Shown here in pieces: positions 57,593 through 64,000 of a stretch of DNA of 64,000 nt. Below the pieces are notes generated by a model that saw only the letters and a list, made by a program, of their open reading frames with translations, was not told the origin of the DNA and made no database searches. Numbering within the stretch: position 1 is the stretch's first letter; each line of letters opens with the position of its first letter. The translations under genes were made by a program, and so were the position numbers. Origin of the DNA: Chimonanthus salicifolius (taxonomy: Eukaryota; Streptophyta; Magnoliopsida; Laurales; Calycanthaceae); the NCBI GenBank assembly GCA_013350335.1, contig CM023539.1, positions 26,591,043 through 26,655,042 of the forward strand, in the 5' to 3' direction.

Positions 57593-60500
57593 CGACTGTA
57601 TACTTTCGCTCCTCCTCAAGAGAAGGTGGATCACTCAGTGATTCAAGATATTGCAGTAGTTGGTAGTTCCTATGCTTGTACATTATTTGATCTAGGAGCA
57701 TCCCACTCCTTTGTATCTGTTGCTTTCATATCTGCTACTGGCACTCTAGTACAACAACTGCCCACTGCACTTAGTATTGTATCCCCTGTTCAAGACACAT
57801 CACTGGGACTGATATGCACATCGGTAAACACTGAACATGCTGGGCTCAGATTTGAGTTCAATTATCTGGTACTCGAGATGACAGAGTAAGATACCATTTT
57901 TGGCATGGATTGGTTGGCTAACTTCAAGGCCAGCATTGACTGCCATCTCCGCAGGGTGATATTTTTGTCACCCGAGGGAAAACGATACGTGGTACATGCT
58001 GACAAACAGAGCATCCCTATGATCAAGAGACTACATGAAGAATTGAACCACCTTGTATTGAGCAGCATCAGACTAGATAAGCCACCGGTGGCTGAACTAC
58101 CTGTGGTAGTGAAAGACTACGCAGAGGTATTTCCAATTGAACTCGTTGGTTTGCCTCCAAAGAGGGAGATTCACTTTGAGATTAAGCTATATCCTGGTAC
58201 TGCTCCAGTGTCATCTGCATTACCGGATGGCCCCAGCTGAGATGTTGGAGCTAAAGAAGAAAATTGATGAACTGCTCAGACTAGGATGCATCCGAAACAA
58301 CACATCGTCTTGGGGAGCACCGATATTATTTGTGAAGAAGAAGGATGGTACGCTTCAAATGTGATAGATTACAGAAAGTTGAATCAGCTGACAGTCATAA
58401 ACAAGTACCCTCTACCCATAATTGATGATCTATTCAATCAACTCAGGGGCTCCAGCATTTCTCCAAGATTGATCTGATGTCGGGCTACCATCAAATTCGT
58501 GCCAGGGATGAAGACATAGAGAAGACGGCTTTCAGAATTCGGTATGGACTATATGAGTATGTGGTCATGACGTTTGGACTCACCAATGCACTAGCTGCGT
58601 TCATGGATCTGACGAACAGGATCTTTCGTCCTTACTTGGACAAGTTTGTAATTGTTTTCATTGACGACATCCTGATTTATTCTAAAAGTTGGGAGGAGCA
58701 TGCTGAACATTTACGGATAGCTCTGGACACCCTGAAGAAGAATCAGTTGTATGCCAAAGCAAGCAAGTGCGAATTCTGGCTATCTGAGGTTAACTTCTTA
58801 GGACATGTCATATCTGAAGGAATAGTCGTGGACCCGGCTAAAGTGGCAGCAGTCAAAGACTAGAAAGCTCCAAGGAATGTGATCGAAATCCGCAGCTTTC
58901 TGGGATTGGCTGGTTATTATCGGAAGTTTATTATGGACTTCTCCAAGATTGCATCTCCACTCACCCGTTCACTCAGAAAGGAGCCAAATTTAAATGGTCT
59001 GAGGTGTGCAACCGAAGATTCAAAGACCGGAATGAGAGGCTTACGACTGCTCCTATTCTGATTTTGCCGGAAAGCGGCAAGAGCTATGAAGTATATTGTG
59101 ATGCTTCAGGAGAAGGACTTGGGTGTTCTCTTACTCAAAGTCAACACATAGTGGCTTATGGTTCAAGGCAGTTAAAAATTCATGAACGCCACTATCCCAC
59201 ACATGATCTGGAATTAGCCGCAGCGGTCTTCGCTCTCAAAAGCTGGAGACACTATCTTTATGGCGAGAAATTTGAGGTATTTTCAGATCACAAAAGTTTG
59301 AAATATTTGTTTGATCAGAAGGAACTCAATATGAGACAGCGCAGATGGATGGAATATCTGCAAGACTATGAGTTTGCTCTTCGATATCATCCTGGCAAGG
59401 AAAACAAAGTGACGGATGCCCTCAGTCGCATGTCACATGCAACAGTGGCCAGCTTGATTATGAAGGAATGGGAAATGTTGAATACCATTCGAGAGTTCAA
59501 TTTGTACATCAAGAATCATGGGAGTATGTATAATCTGATCGTACGGTCCAACATGTTTTCCAAGATTGAGCAGGAACAACGAATCCGGAAGTGGAAGAGA
59601 TATGGGCTAAAATGTCTACTGTTGAGGTTATATACTAGAATGGGAATTAAGACCGGGACAATGTCTTTTGTTTCGAGGCAGGACATATGTGCCTCAAAGC
59701 TGCAGAAGGGAGCTATTGATGGAGGCACACCAAACCAAACTATCTATTCATCCGGGTAGTACGAAGATGTATCATGATTTGAAGAGACACTATTGGTGGC
59801 ATGGACTTAAAAGAGATGTGGCAGAGTTTGTTGCTCACTGCCTGACTTGTCAGCAGGTCAAGACTGAACATCAGAAGCCACCAGGATTACTCAAACTCTT
59901 ACCAGTGACAGAGTGGAAATGGGAACATATTTCCATGGATTTTGTGACGGGGTTGCCAAGGTCATCAAATGGCAACGATGCAATATGGGTCATGGTAGAT
60001 CGATTGACCAAGTCCGCACACTTTCTTCCAATCAAGATGACGGATTCATATGAAACTTTGGGACGACGATACATCAAGGATATCATCAAGCTACATGGTA
60101 TACCCAGAACCATAGTGTCCGACAGAGATGGCCGATTCACCAGTAAGGTGTGGCAGAGCATGCAGTAGGCTATGGGGACCAACTTGTTGATCAGTACAGC
60201 TTTCCATCCACAAATTGATGGACAGTCAGAAAGAACAATACAGACACTGGAGGACATGCTAAGAGCATGTATGTTAGACTTCAAAGGTGGATGGGAGGAT
60301 CACTTACCATTGGTTGAGTTCTCCTACAACAACAGCTACCAGGCAAGCCTCTAGATGGCTCCATTCGAGGCGTTGTACGGTAGACCCTATAGATCACCAG
60401 TGTGTTGGATAGAGGCCGGTGAACCTGTACTTATTCGACCGGAACTAGTTGCAGAGACCACAGAATAGATTAAGATGATAAGACAACATCTACTCATTGT

Positions 60501-60975
60501 ATAGAGTCGTCAGAAGAACTACACTGATAAGAGAAGGAGGTTCTTTGAGTTTGAAGTGGGAGATTTAGTATTCTTGAAAGTCTCGCCACGAAAAGGACAC
60601 ATACGATTTGGGAAGAAAGGGAAACTGTCGCCTAGATTTGTGGGACCGTTTCCAATCCAAAAGAGGGTGGGGGAAGTGGCTTATCAATTGATACTTCCTT
60701 AACATTTGTCATCTTTGCACGATGTATTCCATGTTTCTATGTTGAAGAAATACAATCATGATCCTTCGCACGTGCTGAATATGCAAGATGTTGATGTACA
60801 ATGCGACGTAACTTATGTTGAAAGGCCGGTTAGAGTGATCGAGAAAGAACAAAGGGCATTACGGAACCAAGCAATTCAGTTTGTCAAGGTGGTATGGGAT
60901 TGACATGGTAATGAGGAAGCCACCTGGGAATTTGAATCAGAAATGAGAGCAGTTCATCCTGAGGTTTTTGTATAA
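57593..60975 (+). pseudogene. Pol of element I: protease to chromodomain (broken)
   Basis: Order as in A: protease (57626-57889, catalytic DSGA now DLGA), RT (58240-58860, FIDD kept near 58660), RNase H (59004-59300; CDAS, HDLELAA, FSDHKSL), integrase (59668-60360; HCLTCQQVK finger intact, [25 protein letters not shown]), GPY/F region (about 60630-60700) and chromodomain (60706-60975, ending VHPEVFV). Frameshifts occur near 58215, 58355, 58460, 58965 and 59590. Stops include 57887, 58861, 60166, 60352, 60466, 60501, 60701 and 60901. Several are CAG-to-TAG changes relative to A. It supplies the chromodomain and integrase cysteine that A's pol lacks, but cannot itself be translated through. Confidence 0.9.
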
Positions 60976-61022
60976 GTTGTTTTGAATACCCTACTTCGCT
61001 CCATTTTCAGGATGAAAATTTC

Positions 61023-61030
61023 AAAGAGGG
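61023..61030 (+). other. Polypurine tract of element I
   Basis: AAAGAGGG six bases before the 3' LTR start (61037), after the TTTTCAGGATGAAAATTT variant of the pre-LTR motif. Confidence 0.75.
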
Positions 61031-61036
61031 TAATAT

Positions 61037-62272
61037 TGTAACACCCAGGATTTTTCAATGCATTATTATATTGGATTTTGTCTATTTAAATTATTAAATT
61101 TGTTGAATTTAAGATTTATGGATGGAATGGATTTTAGATGGGTAAGAATTGGGTCAATGGCCCAATTATGATCCAATGGATCATGGATAGGGTTTGATTA
61201 CAAGTAATTGGGTAAATGAAATTAATTGGGTCAATTACCCAATTGGGACCCAATGGGTCAAGGTGAATGGATTTTGAAAGTAAATGGATAAAGGATTAAT
61301 TTAATTGGGTCATATACCCAATTAAGATCCAAGGCATGGGATCCACCTCATCAAGTGAGGTGGCATGTGTATGAAGTGGCATGTGAGTGACATGGCCAAG
61401 TGGGACCCAAATCCACCTCATCAAGTCAGGTGGTGAGTGGTTTAATGTAACTTGCAAGGTCGGTTAACCATGGTTAACTTGGTCAACCATGGGTGAGTTC
61501 AAATGTGGTGAGCTGAATTACATTGGGTTGGAAATTAAAAATCACTTGAGTCATATGGAAATGAGTTCAAGAAAAATCAAGTGAGTTAAAGTGAGTTTGG
61601 AGTGAGCCAAGTTGCATGGAATTGGAAGAAACCCTAGGCACCAACGTTGGGAAAGGGGGGGAAAGCCCCAAGCTCAAGCCATGTGTCTCCTTGGTTAAAC
61701 CAAGGGACACATGGGAAAGACCAAATCATAATGAGGGACTTGGGAAGGTAGAGGGCTAACTACAAAGGGCATCCACCAAACCCTTGGCCAATCCTCTCTC
61801 CCCCTCTCTTCAGCAAAAGATCCTCATCTCTACTTCTATCTCTCATCTCTTTCCCTCCCTCAACCTACACCCCTTTGTCCGACCCTTCCATAGATAATTT
61901 TCCATCTCATTCTCTCCCTCTCCCTCTCTCTCCCATATTTGGTCGTAACACTTAAAGGACCAGCAAAGCGTCAAGGAAATAGGAGAATTAAGGAAGAATT
62001 GGAAGGAGTTGGGGCTGATATCAAAAAAACATCACCAAGGGGCACTTAATACCCCTTGGCCGAATGCTCCATTGAAAAACAACGAGGTTTTCATCTCTCT
62101 CCCTCCCATTTTCGGCTTCACAATTGGAGAAACCAGCAAGGAACAAGAAAGGAAGGAGAAGGACCAAGGAAGAAATTCAAACGTTAAAGAAACGAAGGGG
62201 ACGCGGAAAAGGTATGTAATGTTTAACGAGGATTAAATGAATAAAATAAGCTAAGGGAACCATGGTCTCGAC
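61037..62272 (+). mobile_element. 3' LTR of element I, first 1.24 kb (cut by LTR K)
   Basis: Starts TGTAACACCCAGG and follows the 5' LTR closely, with scattered transitions and a deletion of about 50 bp near 61630 (relative to 48990-49040). It shows the CCCTC site without LTR J. Donor equivalent GGTATGTAA lies near 62211. K interrupts it inside the first palindrome, which is TTTCGGCTATGG... in the 5' LTR. Confidence 0.92.
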
Positions 62273-64000
62273 TGTAACACCCGCCCCTTTTCATTAAAAT
62301 CAGAGTCTATTTTTTTTTTTTTTTAAATTAAAGAGTGACAAAGGGCGCGAGACGTCACGACGCGAGTTAAGCCCGAGCTTCTAAAGCCCGGCCCTTAATT
62401 GGCCAACCCTAGGTGTGCGTGGAACTAAGTCCACGAAGAACATTTCACATGTAGAACTAAGCTTGAAGAATATTAAACTAAGTGCAGAATTATAATAGAG
62501 ACTATTATCCTACCAATTTTTAGATAGCAGGGAAGATACATTCATTTAATTACCAAAATACCTCAAAATTAATGACATCCAAAAGTAAAGTCCAAACCAT
62601 AGCAAGAAATAGAAAATATTACAATCCGACGAGCTAAGCTACTCGAATTACATTTCCAAAATAATTTAAATAAACTAAGTAGCTCGCTTTCCCAAGCTCC
62701 TACGCTTGGCTCCCGTCGCGTCCTTCGATTCCGCCATCTCCTGCGTCATCAGCTAGGGTAGAAGTAGGGCGTTAGAAAATGCGCCCAGTAGGACTCCGAG
62801 TAGGGCTAACACATGGATTAGTGATAACAAGCACATAAGTAATCATATAATGAAAACTATAAAATGAATGCCATGCCATGGGTGTCTTATGTCATGTGTC
62901 CCACCCATCACCCATACCATCATGATGCCATATCCCCCTTGATGGAAAAACCTCATCAAGATATCCCCATGTTTGCTTTTGGGTCTCCTCGACGGAGCAT
63001 GGACTCCGGTTATATCTCCACATATCAAGATATCCCTATCTCTGCTTCTCGGTCTCCCCGACAGAGCATGGACTCCGGTTATAGTGCATCAGGCTATCCC
63101 CATGTTTGCTTCTCGGTCGCCCCGACGGAGCATGGACTCCGGTTATAGCGCATCAGGCTATCCCCATGTTTGCTTCTCGATCGCCCCGATGGAGCATGGA
63201 CTCCAGTTTCATTATTTTCCCGCCCATGCCATGCATGAGATGTAGATGCATTATGCTATGTAATATATATAAATCATAGCCTTAATATAGAATTCATAAC
63301 CTTAACATATAATTCATTGCCTTGCAATATGCCATATATTATATATAAATCATAGTCTAAAAATCCATCATAAACATATCACATGATTACTACATTAAAT
63401 TAATAAAACATTCATACACACATAATCCACGGCTTATAAAAAAGTTGGAATCCTACCGAATACCGACTAGCGTCCTTTTTTGTTTCCATCCTGTAATCCA
63501 GGTCACCGATACGCGCACCGCTTGCAACGTCCGATACCTTATTACATATTAATAATCAGTCCATGTTTTATCATATCTAAGTCCATTATCCAAGCCTTAG
63601 TGGGGTTCGGCATACCATGGCCGAACCTCACTATGTAGTTCTGTGGGTCCCATTTAATTTATCAAATATTTAAATCCCATGAGTCTAAAGACCAGCCACC
63701 CTAGGCTTCATTTAACCATACATAAGGTCATCTTTAAACACATTCAAGTCCATGATCATCCCCCATGGGGTTCGGCCATGTACCGAACCCATGGTTCTTC
63801 ATTTTGGCCAATATTTACGGTTTTGCCACTACTCTTCCATGGTTTTAATCCTCATTTCATCCATGCACACTTAAGTCTATAATTGATCATTAAACTTAGA
63901 TCCCTTAGTGCCTCATTTAATCATGCCACAAAATCATTAAAAACAACCCTTTTTCTTAACTTGATCCTCATTAATTAAGACACATACATAACCCCATACT
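62273..64000 (-). mobile_element. Gypsy LTR 'K' (U5 side, runs off the window)
   Basis: Sense end GGGGCGGGTGTTACA at 62273. Contains U5 (62340-62420), acceptor (62753), four stem-loop repeats (62965-63215), GTTGGAATCCTACC box (63444-63457) and palindromes near 63600 and 63766. It extends past the window end, so it may be a solo LTR or part of a full element. The bases before it, TCGAC (62268-62272), would be the TSD. Confidence 0.9.
62965..63215 (-). repeat. Four stem-loop tandem repeats (about 60-69 bp) in LTR K
   Basis: The largest copy number of this unit in the window. The last two units are nearly identical, suggesting recent expansion. Open frames across it (for example 62864-63245) simply reflect the repeat. 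Confidence 0.87.

Noticed and set aside
62864..63245. Overlapping open frames with repeated EHGL/SMDSGY words (also at 22564-23048, 42119-42442)
   Set aside because: Translations of the stem-loop tandem repeats; several frames are open at once, as expected for repeats lacking stops rather than for genes.

Overview
This window is wall-to-wall retrotransposon DNA from a plant nuclear genome, most likely a seed plant with a large, repeat-rich genome. I could find no host gene, tRNA, rRNA or CRISPR array. The assignment rests on initiator-Met-tRNA-type primer binding sites, gag-pol polyproteins of the Ty3/gypsy chromovirus type (gag, CCHC knuckle, DSGA protease, RT with FIDD, RNase H, DDE integrase, GPY/F module, C-terminal chromodomain, Tekay/Del-like), and one older Ty1/copia-type gag. 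I cannot name the species.

The layout is a nest that target-site duplications (TSDs) let one unpick. An old minus-strand copia element (E; 30484-32660, 36850-37898, 5' LTR 37899-43250) was hit by LTR D (ends 30483), solo LTR F (32661-36849, TSD ACACC) and solo LTR G (39416-43064, TSD GGTCC). D was hit by C (right part 25769-28409), and C by the minus-strand gypsy element B (3' LTR <1-417, internal 418-18465, 5' LTR 18466-25768). B was hit by solo LTR S (2157-15247, TSD GCTAG) and solo LTR L18 (18494-22096, TSD GAAAA). S was then hit by the youngest element, A (5094-14501, TSD GATTG), which has an almost intact gag-pol. To the right lie about 2 kb of unassigned DNA split by solo LTR H (44519-47635), then plus-strand element I (48394 to beyond 62272) with a heavily broken gag-pol, solo LTR J (49265-53371, TSD CCCTC) in its 5' LTR and LTR K (62273 to window end) in its 3' LTR.

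The gypsy LTRs are very long (about 3.1-4.2 kb) and share one architecture in sense order: a U3 with two inverted repeats; an upstream repeat zone with GTTTCATC/GATGAAAC stems; a CT-rich tract; a purine-rich segment ending in a U1-like 5' splice site (GTAAGTA or close to it); an array of palindromes; a GGTAGG-NNN-CCTACC box; stem-loop tandem repeats; a CTAAC branch-like site with a pyrimidine tract and YAG; and a conserved U5. This suggests an intron inside each LTR that carries clade-specific palindrome arrays. The palindromes belong to three unrelated sequence classes that occupy the same slot, and their arms covary. I regard this as the most novel signal in the window. The second is the structure of element A: it is circularly permuted, both outer ends are U5-type, and the whole is flanked by a perfect TSD.
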